A DNA stretch of 64,000 nucleotides, taken from contig NZ_CP109009.1 in assembly GCF_036226685.1 (NCBI RefSeq), positions 930,001-994,000 of the forward strand, read 5' to 3'. Shown here in pieces: positions 54,574 to 62,850 of this stretch. How positions within the stretch are numbered: position 1 is the first letter of the stretch; each line of letters begins with the position of its first letter. A model generated the notes under the pieces. The model was not told the origin of the DNA. It was given only the letters and a program-made list of their open reading frames with translations, and made no database searches. The translations under genes were made by a program, and so were the position numbers. Origin of the DNA: Streptomyces sp. NBC_00690 (GTDB lineage Bacteria > Actinomycetota > Actinomycetes > Streptomycetales > Streptomycetaceae).

Positions 54574-54596
54574 GTATCGTAGCGGAGGGAACGACA

Positions 54597-55517
54597 ATGT
54601 ACCCGCACAGCACACCAGTTGACCTACACCGCCCTGGCTTACGACTCCTGCCGGGCAACGAATCGGGAAAGTTCATCTTGGTCGTCGGGGCAACCGGCAC
54701 CACCGGCAGCCGAGTCGTCGCCCGGCTGTCCGCAGCGGGCCTGCGCGTCAAAGCCACCAGCCGACACGCCACCCCTGTGGACGGGGCCCGGCCCGTGCGG
54801 TTCGACTGGAACGACCCCTCGTCGTTCGACAACGCTCTCGAAGGCACCGATCGAATCTATCTCGTCCCCCCGCCCGGTTCCCCGGACCCGGCGGCGGTCA
54901 TGCTGCCGTTCCTCCGGCAGGCGCGCGCCGCGGGAATCCGTCGCGCTGTCCTGCTCAGTGCGTCCGCGATCCCCCTCGGCGGCCCCGCCATCGGGCAGGT
55001 CCACAAAGCCCTGCCCGACCTGGTCCCCCAGTGGGCGGTACTGCGGCCCTCCTGGTTCATGCAGAACTTCAGCGGCAATCATGTCCACGCCCGAACCATT
55101 CGAGCGGACGGAACCATCCGCACGGCAACGGGCGAGGGCCGCGTCGGATTCGTCGACGCCGAAGACATCGCCGCCGTCGCCGTGCATGCGCTGACCGATG
55201 CGCAGGCCCCGAACACCGACCTGATCATCACCGGACCGCAAGCCGTGAGCTACGGCGATATCGCTGCCGTCCTCACCGAGGTCACCGGCCATACCGTCAC
55301 CCACCGCAGACTGACCCACGAGTCGTTGCGCGACCGCCTGGCCGCGGACCTGCCCATCGAGTTCGCAACGATGCTCGCCGACCTGGACCGGGCCATCGCC
55401 AAGGGCGCCGAGGACCGCACCACCGACACTGTCCAACGCCTCACCGGCCACCCACCACGCGACTTCCGTGCCTTTGCGGAACGGGAGATGCGCCGACCGC
55501 GATCGCGGCCCGTGTGA
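54597..55517 (+). CDS. NmrA-like NAD(P)-binding protein
   Basis: A 306-aa atypical SDR. ILVVGATGTTGSRVVARLSA is the cofactor motif, VRFDWNDPSSFDNALEGTDR IYLVPPPG, LRPSWFMQNFSGNHVHARTI and EGRVGFVDAEDIAAVAVHAL are typical of NmrA/HSCARG and azoreductase-like proteins. These act as redox sensors or reductases. AGCGGAGGGAACGACA provides the ribosome binding site for ATG 54597. Derepression by a TetR ligand is expected from the operators upstream. Confidence 0.88.
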   Translation: MYPHSTPVDLHRPGLRLLPGNESGKFILVVGATGTTGSRVVARLSAAGLRVKATSRHATPVDGARPVRFDWNDPSSFDNALEGTDRIYLVPPPGSPDPAAVMLPFLRQARAAGIRRAVLLSASAIPLGGPAIGQVHKALPDLVPQWAVLRPSWFMQNFSGNHVHARTIRADGTIRTATGEGRVGFVDAEDIAAVAVHALTDAQAPNTDLIITGPQAVSYGDIAAVLTEVTGHTVTHRRLTHESLRDRLAADLPIEFATMLADLDRAIAKGAEDRTTDTVQRLTGHPPRDFRAFAEREMRRPRSRPV

Positions 55518-55654
55518 CGACCAGGTCGTCCATTTCCCCACCGCTCCTGCCGCCCACTCACGAGGGCGTCGCGCCGACGGCTGACCATCACTCCGCTGGC
55601 CGACAGTCGTGACCCGCCCACCCCGGCCGTCCGAGCCCGGTCGGGGCATGGATT

Positions 55655-55678
55655 CCGCCCGGTCACGTGACCGGGCGG
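55655..55678. repeat. 24-bp perfect palindrome
   Basis: CCGCCCGGTCAC and its exact complement, no spacer, centred on CACGTG, 137 bp after the NmrA-like stop and 88 bp before the next ATG. Hairpin terminator or binding site; I cannot decide. Confidence 0.7.
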
Positions 55679-55766
55679 TCACGGCTTCCGGCGAGCGCGA
55701 GCGCGGCTGCCCGGTGCCATCCTGACCGAGACATGGCGGGGGTGTTCCGGTGAGAGGAGTTCTGTC

Positions 55767-56126
55767 ATGTGGCACCGAAAGGCAGCATTCACCATCGCGA
55801 TCGCCGTCGGAACGGCACTGGGAATCCCCGGGCTGGCCGGTACCGCGCAGGCGGCACCCACCTGCAACCCCGGCGAGACCTGTTACGTCATGTACTGGGA
55901 CCAGAACAACAGGGAGTACGTGATCCCCAACCCGGACACGTACTACTGCTACCCGACGCCCGACGCCGCGGTGAAGGGCTACAACCACACGGGCGAGAGG
56001 GTCTGGCTCTACAAGTACAGCACCGCGTGCGAAGGGGCGCCCGACGCCTATCTCGACCCGGGCTACTCGTGGAACGACCCGAACACCAAGTACTACTCGT
56101 TCGACTTCGTCGGCTACGCCCCCTGA
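55767..56126 (+). CDS. small secreted protein, I36 inhibitor-like
   Basis: A 119-aa exported protein. The signal peptide HRKAAFTIAIAVGTALGIPG LAGTAQA ends near residue 30. The mature part, CNPGETCYVMYWDQNNREYV then KGYNHTGERVWLYKY, has four Cys and many aromatic residues and resembles the crystallin-like I36 inhibitors, less clearly than the protein at 22788. GAGAGGAGTTCTGTC is the ribosome binding site. Function is a guess from the family. Confidence 0.7.
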   Translation: MWHRKAAFTIAIAVGTALGIPGLAGTAQAAPTCNPGETCYVMYWDQNNREYVIPNPDTYYCYPTPDAAVKGYNHTGERVWLYKYSTACEGAPDAYLDPGYSWNDPNTKYYSFDFVGYAP

Positions 56127-56260
56127 CGGACCGCCCTGGCCCGACAGAATCCCGACAGCCCCACAGAACATCCACGACGCCCCGCCTCCCTCCGGATGCG
56201 GGGCGTTGTGGCGCGGCGGACAATGGAAGAGCGAGGGGGTCGACGTCAGGAGCACCCGAC

Positions 56261-56470
56261 ATGGGCCGGGAGCACGACGAACACCGAAAGCGTCACGACC
56301 CCGCGCGTCACGACGTCCGTCTCCCCGGATTCGTCCGGGAGGACGAGATCGGCCTCGGCGATGTGGTGGGTCGGGCGACGAGCGCCGTGGGTGTACGCCC
56401 CTGCGGGGGCTGTGCCCGCCGGGCCCGGCGGATGAACGAATGGGTCACCTTCTCCAAGCGGCGCCGCTGA
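56261..56470 (+). CDS. small protein with CGGC motif
   Basis: A 69-aa basic protein. The second half reads DEIGLGDVVGRATSAVGVRP CGGCARRARRMNEWVTF. The C-x-x-C pair followed by RRA and a Trp resembles a motif I have seen at the ends of small actinobacterial proteins, but I cannot name the family. It stands 37 bp upstream of the PatG-like gene on the same strand and is probably in one operon with it. It could be a precursor, a carrier or a small metal protein. Start ATG 56261, AGGAG 9-10 nt upstream. Confidence 0.6.
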   Translation: MGREHDEHRKRHDPARHDVRLPGFVREDEIGLGDVVGRATSAVGVRPCGGCARRARRMNEWVTFSKRRR

Positions 56471-56507
56471 CGCACGCGGTCGGCCGACGGGACACCGGGA
56501 GCCACTC

Positions 56508-57341
56508 ATGAGCGACGACAACGTCATGCCGGAAGCAACTGCTCCGCCTCCGGTCGCCGAAGAGCCCCATGAGCACCACCATCCTTACGTCTTCGCTATC
56601 GGGCAGGTCCGCGCCCGATTCCGCGATCCCGGGGTCGAGAAGGAGTTCACCCAGGTGGTGGGGGCGACGAATACCAAGGGGCTGACCACGGACGAGGTTC
56701 TGCGGGAGGTGCTCGCCCGGCCCGAGAACCGCTATCTGGCCCGGCAGATGCAGTACGTCCTCACGATCCAGGGCGTGGACACGTATGACGTGGTGCCGCG
56801 CTACTCGGACGACTACGAGAAGCTGATAGCGGCCGTCCGACCGGCTCCCACCCCACTCGATCTCGATGTGGTGGTCGGGGTGCGCGGTCCCCTCTCGGCA
56901 GTCGACTCCTGCGCCGGGCTCACCCTGCCGGTGCTGGAGTTCCACCAGCTCTACTCGTTCGACCGCCCGTCGCTGTTCAAGGCGATCGAGAAGCCCGACG
57001 GCATGTCGGCCAAGCGCTTCCGGGCGACCGCCGACGAAGTGCTGACCAAGATCCTCCAGATCACGGAGAATGCGGGCGCGACGCCCGAGGACCGCGCCGC
57101 GAACTTCGTGGCCTGCCGGTACGAGGCCGTGTATCTGAAGACCTTCGAGGCGTTCGCCGACGATTACGCGCTGACCTCAATCAAGCTCCGTCCGGCGGCG
57201 GTCGGCGGCGACCAGGGCGTCATGAGCTTCACTGTCTCCTACACCAGTCGCACCACCGACCTCACGGAGAACTACTCCGTACTGGTCTCCACCCGGTATA
57301 TGAACCCCTATCTGCTGACCCGTCTCGGGCCAAGCCTCTGA
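56508..57341 (+). CDS. stand-alone PatG C-terminal-domain protein
   Basis: A 277-aa cytoplasmic protein. YVFAIGQVRARFRDPGVEKE F (about 27-47), RPENRYLARQMQYVLTIQGV (71-90), YDVVPR, PTPLDLDVVVGVRGPLS (115-130), LTLPVLEFHQLYSFDRPSLF (138-157) and the helical end match the C-terminal region of the cyanobactin maturation protease PatG outside its protease domain. In cyanobacteria this part is fused to the macrocyclising subtilase; here it is a separate gene, with the subtilase two genes downstream. Its exact biochemical role in PatG is not established. GGGAG 6 nt before ATG. Gap to the Cys-rich gene is 15 bp or less. Confidence 0.82.
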   Translation: MSDDNVMPEATAPPPVAEEPHEHHHPYVFAIGQVRARFRDPGVEKEFTQVVGATNTKGLTTDEVLREVLARPENRYLARQMQYVLTIQGVDTYDVVPRYSDDYEKLIAAVRPAPTPLDLDVVVGVRGPLSAVDSCAGLTLPVLEFHQLYSFDRPSLFKAIEKPDGMSAKRFRATADEVLTKILQITENAGATPEDRAANFVACRYEAVYLKTFEAFADDYALTSIKLRPAAVGGDQGVMSFTVSYTSRTTDLTENYSVLVSTRYMNPYLLTRLGPSL

Positions 57342-57356
57342 GGTGAGGTGATCGCG

Positions 57357-57674
57357 GTGACCATCCCCGGATTCACCGCCGAATCGAGTGTGCGCGGCGC
57401 CTACGGCGTCTTCCCCGCCCAAGTCTCTTACGGCACCTGCTCGGACGAGTGCGGACACGAGTGCACCAGGACCTGCAAGAACTCCTGGAACAAGCCCCAG
57501 TGTTGGCAGAAGTGCCGGGACCGTTGCATCACCAACTGCCTCTGCGTGCCGTGGTGCACCACCGAGACCTACTGCGACGACTTCGGAACAACCGTGGCGG
57601 TCGAGTCCTGCATGGACTGCGAGGGGAACGAGACGAAGTCTCAGCCCGTGAGGGTCAAGCCCACGTGCGACTGA
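57357..57674 (+). CDS. cysteine-rich peptide with PGFTAE leader motif
   Basis: A 105-aa peptide with 14 Cys and no signal peptide. It starts MTIPGFTAESSVRGAYG; PGFTAE near the N-terminus recurs in small Cys-rich bacterial peptides of unknown function. The core shows C-x3-C-x3-C-x3-C (CSDECGHECTRTC) and CWQKCRDRCITNCLCVPWC, a ladder with period four. The tail DCEGNETKSQPVRVKPTCD is less Cys-rich. GTG 57357 has GAGGTG 6 nt upstream; GTG 57348 is an alternative. It sits between a PatG-C-like gene and a subtilase whose start codon lies inside its last codons. It is the natural candidate substrate of that protease; this is inference. Confidence 0.75.
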   Translation: MTIPGFTAESSVRGAYGVFPAQVSYGTCSDECGHECTRTCKNSWNKPQCWQKCRDRCITNCLCVPWCTTETYCDDFGTTVAVESCMDCEGNETKSQPVRVKPTCD

Positions 57675-58522
57675 CCGGCGCCCTGGAATCGGTCCGTCTG
57701 TCTGCTCTCACGGCACGCACCGCTGGTCGCCCCGATGTCGTGGTCGGTGTGGTCGACGGAACCATCGACCCCGACCACCCGGATCTGGCGCGCCAGTCCG
57801 TCCGGTTCGCCGGCGCCGCGGTCCCCGCCCCGGGCCCGAGCGCTCCCCCGGGCCATGGGACGCTCGTCGTCTCGTCGCTCGCCGCCCGGCCCACCGCCCA
57901 GAACCCCGGTATCTGTCCGAGCTGTTCCTTCGTCGTACGTTCCGTCCCCGGGGTCGACATCCCACCTGCCACACCGGCCGAGTTGGCGGACGCGCTGGCG
58001 GATGTCGTCGCCGCCGGTGCCCGGGTGGTCAATCTGAGCCTGGCGCTCGAACGCCTCCCGGCCGAGGGCACTGCCGACGACCTCGGTATCGACGTACTGC
58101 TCGACGCCGTCGAACTGGCCCGCCGTCACGGGGTTCTGGTGGTAGCGGCGGCGGGCAATGACGGGGAGTTCGGCGGCTCCCCGCTCGTCCGCCACCCCTG
58201 GGTGATCCCGGTGGTGGCATGTGACGACGGGGGTCGGCCGTTGCCCACATCGACGTTGGGGCGGGCGATCGGCCGCCACGGTCTGACCGCACCAGCGCTC
58301 CCCCGCACGCTGTCCGGGCGCGGGCTCTCCGGCACCAGTGCCGCCGCACCCGTCGTCACGGGGGCCGTGGCCCTGCTGTGGTCCCTCTTCCCTGGCGCCT
58401 GCGCCCATGCGGTACGGGATGCGATCACGCAGACCCGGCCCCCGGCACGCCGTATGTCCGTGGTGCCCCCGCTGCTCGACGCGGCGTACGCGTACGACAT
58501 GCTGCGCGCCATATCGACGTAA
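57665..58522 (+). CDS. cytoplasmic subtilisin-like protease, PatG/PatA type
   Basis: An S8-family serine protease of 285 aa with all catalytic residues: Asp31 in GVVDGTIDPDHPDL, His64 in PPGHGTLVVSS, oxyanion Asn165 in AAAGND and Ser225 in GTSAAAP. There is no signal peptide or propeptide, so it acts inside the cell, like PatA/PatG cyanobactin proteases whose VIGVVDGPVDLSHPDL motif it closely follows. GTG 57665 overlaps the stop of the Cys-rich peptide gene by 10 bp, so the two are translated together. Expected role: cleavage, perhaps with cyclisation, of the co-encoded peptide. Macrocyclases carry extra helical insertions, which I cannot confirm here. Confidence 0.87.
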   Translation: MRLTGALESVRLSALTARTAGRPDVVVGVVDGTIDPDHPDLARQSVRFAGAAVPAPGPSAPPGHGTLVVSSLAARPTAQNPGICPSCSFVVRSVPGVDIPPATPAELADALADVVAAGARVVNLSLALERLPAEGTADDLGIDVLLDAVELARRHGVLVVAAAGNDGEFGGSPLVRHPWVIPVVACDDGGRPLPTSTLGRAIGRHGLTAPALPRTLSGRGLSGTSAAAPVVTGAVALLWSLFPGACAHAVRDAITQTRPPARRMSVVPPLLDAAYAYDMLRAIST

Positions 58523-58632
58523 CCCTCGTAGCCCTCAAGGACCCTCACAGATACAGATCTTCGGCGAAGTTTCAGCGCCTGTCGGGGCATCAGCGAGTCG
58601 GCCCGAAGAGAGCCGGGAGAAGAGAGCGGGGA

Positions 58633-61600
58633 TCAGATGGGGATCGTGTCGAGGTAGGAGATCCGGCGCGTCGTCCGGCCCGGCTCCGGGCTGTCGGGGA
58701 GGACGTCGTACTCCCGCACCACCACGCGCATCGGCCGGGACCCCACGGCCGCTGGCAGCGTGACGTCCCGGGTCCACACCCCGATGTGCCCAGCACCCGG
58801 CTCGCGGTTCATCCGCACGGGCGGCGCGCTGTCGAGGTCCATCCAGCCGGCGTCGTCGGGCAGCAGCGGGCTGCGGAACTGCACGCCCACGGTGAACTCG
58901 GACGTCAGGCCGTCCAGTCCGCCCGGTGGCTCCGGAGCCACCACCGACACCTTCACCGTCGATCCCGCCGCCGTCCCACCCACGACGATCTTCGCTCGCC
59001 GGTAGGCGGGGAGTTGGACCCAGCCGGCGTCGACCACGGGCGACGCCCGCAGGTCCTCAGGGGCCGTCAGCGAGTCGGGCTGGAGCCGGACCACCATCAG
59101 ATGGACGAAGGGCTGGTAGAGGGTGTTCCCCTTGAACCGTACGTCCGCGTACCAGAGCTGCCGCTGCTCGTCGTAGTCGACGGGGAAGCCAAGGGCATGA
59201 CCCTGGTCGAGGCGTACGTCGAACGCGCGCTCGTCCAGGTTCGCCGGGGTGGGGTACGCCATGGTGGGCGCATCCCCCTTGTCCCGGATCGGATCACGGC
59301 CCCAGGCAGTGGCCCATTTCTGTACGGACGGGTCGATCGAGGTCGTGGCGTCGACGACCCTGACGCCGAGGAGTTCGCCCTCCCCGGTGAGGTACCAGGG
59401 CCGCTTGAGATGGACCCGGACCGTGCCCTCGTTGCGGATGCTGGTGGTGGCGTTGCCCGCGGTGCTCCGCTGCCAGGCGAAGGCGGGCACCACCGAGTGC
59501 ACCACGGGCGCCGGAGGCCGTACGGTCGACGGCACATGGAGCGTGACCGACGGCCCGGTGCGGGTGACGGGGGGCACGACGTAAGAGACCTCCACCGACG
59601 CGCCGTCGGTGATCGCCCCGTTGGCAATCCGGGTGACCTCGCCCTCGTTCTCGTTCACGGTCACATCCGTACCGACGCGGTACGTGGCCCCGGGCGCCGC
59701 CGGGGTGCCGTCGGCATGGAGCGCCGGGACGGCTGCCCGTACGACGACCGTGCCCGGGACGAAGGCCCGGGCGATCTGCGCGGGCGTGCTGCCGTTGAGG
59801 ACAACCGCACGACGCTCGGTGAAGTACGGCACGAAGCGCGACGCGCCGACAGGGGTGTAGGTGATGACCCGGTGACGGGTGTCCCCGGGGTCATGACGGC
59901 TCCGGAACGGCATGTTCTTCAGCGCCGGACCACCGGAGGCGCCGAGGGAGTCAATCTCCGGGCGAAGCAGGGCCGACGCCGCGGACGTCACGAGTCCATC
60001 GCCGGTCAGGTCGGAGTACTCGGTCCACGACGCCAGGGTGTGCACGGTGAGGGTGGAGGCGCCGTGGACGGACATCGCGGCCTCATCGAGGGCGTACACG
60101 GTCTGTGCGGGCTCCCGCAGGACGCGCGGACCCGCGAAGGCCGGTGGGGTGACGGGGCAACGGACCGCGTGGACCATCGTCAGCCCGGTCGTCGGGGTGA
60201 GCTGTCCGATCCGGCCCGCGAGGACGGCCCGGAGGGCGGCTTCGTGGTCAGCGGCGGGCAGGGTGGGGATCCCGTCTTCGGGCTCGCTGCTCCCGGCGGG
60301 CCCGAACTGCTGGGGTGCGGTGCTCGCGGCGTCCGCGAGGAGTTCGTGGACATCGGATTCGGCACCTTCGGTGCGGGTGCTGACGGCCGGTCCGGTCCCG
60401 GTGTCCCTCCCGGTGCCTCGGGCGTCGTCAGAGTCCGGCTCCTCACCCGCTTTCACTCGCTCGGCGTACCAACGCCACTGGCCCAACAGGTCCTCGTCAC
60501 CCGGCGCCAACATCGAGCTGAGCACGGCGGGGAAGGACGCCGCCGGATGCAGCTTCACACGGATCGTCCGGGTGGCGGCGTCGGCGACGGCCGTGGACCG
60601 GGTGCTCCCGATCGGTCCGGCCTCGACGATCAACCGCATCGGCAGCCGCTGGTGCCAGCCGGCGCCCGCGGTGGGCCAGGGCGTGAGCAGTTCGGGGGTG
60701 TCGGGTACGCCGCGCAGGGCCGCGCCCCGGCACAGCGGGTCGGGCAGCCACGGCAGTTCGATCGTGTCGGTGTCCTGGTAGGGGCTGCCGCCCCCGCCCG
60801 GGTCCGGGGTGCCGGTGATCTTCCCGCCGTCGTACTTGGTCAACAGGGCGTGGACGGCCGGGTCGGGTCGGTGTCCGGCCGCGAGGTCGAGCACTCCGTG
60901 CCGTTCCGCCAGTTCCACGGATGCCTTCGGTGCGAGCAGATGCCGCTCGCAGGTGGGCCCGGCGACGGGGGCGGCGGAATCGGCGTTGTCGGTACGGACG
61001 ACGAGGTCGACCGGGGATTCGCCCGAAGTGACGGGACGGCGGAGCACCATGACGGGCGCGGGCACCGGGTCGTAGCGGGAGAACCGCAGGGGCACGCTGG
61101 CCGGTTCGCCCGATGTGGGGGCGGCGGTGAAGGGGGTGCTGCGGCCCGCGAGGTCGACCAGGCGGGCGCGGAAGCGGTAGGTGCGGCCGAAGCGGAGGGC
61201 CGGCAAGGTGTTGTCGGGACAGTCGACGGCGGCGGCGAAGGGCAGGGCGGGGTCGGTATCGGGCCCTGGGTCGGTCACTTGGCCGTCGACGCCGATGGTC
61301 CTGCCGTGGGGTTCGGTGACCAGGCTCCAGTTGTTCCAGCGGAAGACGGCCTGGGTGAGGCGCCCTGTGTCATTGCCCTCCTGGTCGGCGCCGCGGGTGA
61401 TGGCATCGGTGACACAGCCCTCGTCCTGGATGGGCAGGGTGCCGTAGTCGTCGACGGTGTACTTGCCCTCGCGTCGGCACAGGGGATACCAGCGGTTCGA
61501 GCCCGCGTCGTGGACATCGACCCGGATGCCCTGTTGGACGGTGGACGCGTCCAGGGTCTTCGCGTCACCCTCGCCACCGTTCTTGAGGTCCTCGTCGATG

Positions 61601-62850
61601 GCGGCGACGACGTCGAGGATGTTCTGAAAGGTGACCTGGCGGTTCGCCTCGGCGACGAAGATGCCCGCGGAACGCAGCGCGGGGGGCCTGATCTCGGGTG
61701 GGGATTCATCACGGGGCAGGGACCTCAAGGCCACGGCGTAGTTCTGGAGGGCGAGTCCACCCGCGTCGAGGTCGACGTCGATCGGGGTGTAGACGCTGCT
61801 GTCGTTCAGCGGCAGGAAGAGGGAGCCCGAGGTGCCGTCGGGACGGGCGAGTGTGAGTTTCCCATTGCGGGTGAAGCACCGGGTCCGTGGTCGGTAGTTC
61901 TGGATGAACTGGAGCTGGTGCGGTACGGCCTGGATGGTGACGGGCTCATTCAGGTCCGTCGGGAGCGGGATGGTGAAGCGACGGACGAGCCCGAGGGGGA
62001 CCATCAGCGTCGGGTGGTCGGCGAGGGCGGCGAGTAGGGCGTGGAACTCGTACGGGCTCGGCGTGCTGGGGCCCATGCGGGTGAGTTCCCGGGTCGTGGG
62101 CGCCATGGGGCGGTGGAACTCTGCGAGTCGGGCCCAGCCTTCGGCGTCGCGCACGTCGTCGTCCTCGACGGCTCCGGTGCGCAGCAGTTCGCGGCGGAGC
62201 GACTCGATGTCGGGGTCCGAGCCGTCGGGTGCGCCGACACGTCGGACGAGCCGTTCGACCGCCGCCCAGTCCGGGCCGTCCCGGGACCCGCCGGTGGTGC
62301 CGTACGGATTCTCGTCGTTGCCGTACTGATTCGCGTCGTCGTACTGATTCGCGTCGTCGTACTGATTCGCGTCGTCGTACTGATTCGCGTCGTCGTACTG
62401 ATTCGCGTCGTCTCGGGCGGCGTCGACGGCACCGGCGAGGAGGCGGGTGTAGATGTCGGACAGCGCCGTCCCCACCGCCGCGGCGGGATAGGACTCGATG
62501 GGGTCCCGCATCGCGTGCTGGGCGAAGACGAAGGGTTCAACGAGCAGCGACCCGGGGAAGAGCGCCTGCCAGAGCGCGGGGTCCGGTGGATCGTCGACGA
62601 GGGTGGCGACGGGGGTGATGGAGGTGTTGTTCGCCTTCTTGACGATCACCGTCAGCGGTTGGAAGCCGAGGGTGGGGAAGGCGGCGACCTGGAGGTATCG
62701 GGAGAGGGGTAGGACGGCGGTGCCGGGTGGGCTGCCCTCGTCGTTCGAGAGCCGGATGCTGAGGACGAGGGACAGTTGGGTCGTCCCGGCGGCCGTCTGG
62801 GGGGCCGCCGGGTCGGGCAGCAGGGTCCACACCAGGGTCTGTTTGATCAT
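58633..62850 (-). CDS. large protein of unknown family (1405 aa)
   Basis: A 1405-aa protein with no signal peptide or membrane helix, starting MIKQTLVWTLLPDPAAP. It is rich in beta-strand-like blocks, Pro and Asp. Visible regions: residues about 1-140 (LSIRLSNDEG ... FPTLGFQPLTVIVKK); a repeat of DDANQY units (about 147-176); a middle part with NNWSLVTEPHGRTIG and FGRTYRFRARLVDLAGRSTP; and a C-terminal part with HLKRPWYLTGEGELLGV, LWYADVRFKGNTLYQPFVHL MVVRLQ and TRDVTLPAAVGSRPMRVVVR. I do not recognise the family. GGAGG 7 nt before ATG 62850; the ATG overlaps the stop of the upstream gene (ATGA). Convergent with the PatG-like operon 110 bp away. A structural or surface role is only a guess. 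Confidence 0.75.
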   Translation of the reverse strand: MIKQTLVWTLLPDPAAPQTAAGTTQLSLVLSIRLSNDEGSPPGTAVLPLSRYLQVAAFPTLGFQPLTVIVKKANNTSITPVATLVDDPPDPALWQALFPGSLLVEPFVFAQHAMRDPIESYPAAAVGTALSDIYTRLLAGAVDAARDDANQYDDANQYDDANQYDDANQYDDANQYGNDENPYGTTGGSRDGPDWAAVERLVRRVGAPDGSDPDIESLRRELLRTGAVEDDDVRDAEGWARLAEFHRPMAPTTRELTRMGPSTPSPYEFHALLAALADHPTLMVPLGLVRRFTIPLPTDLNEPVTIQAVPHQLQFIQNYRPRTRCFTRNGKLTLARPDGTSGSLFLPLNDSSVYTPIDVDLDAGGLALQNYAVALRSLPRDESPPEIRPPALRSAGIFVAEANRQVTFQNILDVVAAIDEDLKNGGEGDAKTLDASTVQQGIRVDVHDAGSNRWYPLCRREGKYTVDDYGTLPIQDEGCVTDAITRGADQEGNDTGRLTQAVFRWNNWSLVTEPHGRTIGVDGQVTDPGPDTDPALPFAAAVDCPDNTLPALRFGRTYRFRARLVDLAGRSTPFTAAPTSGEPASVPLRFSRYDPVPAPVMVLRRPVTSGESPVDLVVRTDNADSAAPVAGPTCERHLLAPKASVELAERHGVLDLAAGHRPDPAVHALLTKYDGGKITGTPDPGGGGSPYQDTDTIELPWLPDPLCRGAALRGVPDTPELLTPWPTAGAGWHQRLPMRLIVEAGPIGSTRSTAVADAATRTIRVKLHPAASFPAVLSSMLAPGDEDLLGQWRWYAERVKAGEEPDSDDARGTGRDTGTGPAVSTRTEGAESDVHELLADAASTAPQQFGPAGSSEPEDGIPTLPAADHEAALRAVLAGRIGQLTPTTGLTMVHAVRCPVTPPAFAGPRVLREPAQTVYALDEAAMSVHGASTLTVHTLASWTEYSDLTGDGLVTSAASALLRPEIDSLGASGGPALKNMPFRSRHDPGDTRHRVITYTPVGASRFVPYFTERRAVVLNGSTPAQIARAFVPGTVVVRAAVPALHADGTPAAPGATYRVGTDVTVNENEGEVTRIANGAITDGASVEVSYVVPPVTRTGPSVTLHVPSTVRPPAPVVHSVVPAFAWQRSTAGNATTSIRNEGTVRVHLKRPWYLTGEGELLGVRVVDATTSIDPSVQKWATAWGRDPIRDKGDAPTMAYPTPANLDERAFDVRLDQGHALGFPVDYDEQRQLWYADVRFKGNTLYQPFVHLMVVRLQPDSLTAPEDLRASPVVDAGWVQLPAYRRAKIVVGGTAAGSTVKVSVVAPEPPGGLDGLTSEFTVGVQFRSPLLPDDAGWMDLDSAPPVRMNREPGAGHIGVWTRDVTLPAAVGSRPMRVVVREYDVLPDSPEPGRTTRRISYLDTIPI
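62323..62412 (-). repeat. five perfect 18-bp tandem repeats (DDANQY)
   Basis: Five identical copies of GTACTGATTCGCGTCGTC (plus strand), encoding DDANQY on the minus strand, with a degenerate sixth unit (GNDENPY) beside them. Identity at all positions, silent ones included, points to recent slippage expansion. Confidence 0.95.

Noticed and set aside
58378-62037. Plus-strand open frame of 1219 codons
   Set aside because: It lies antisense to the 1405-aa gene, begins inside the subtilase gene in another frame, is Arg/Gly/His-rich with no recognisable domain, and has no ribosome binding site. Long antisense frames are usual in GC-rich DNA.
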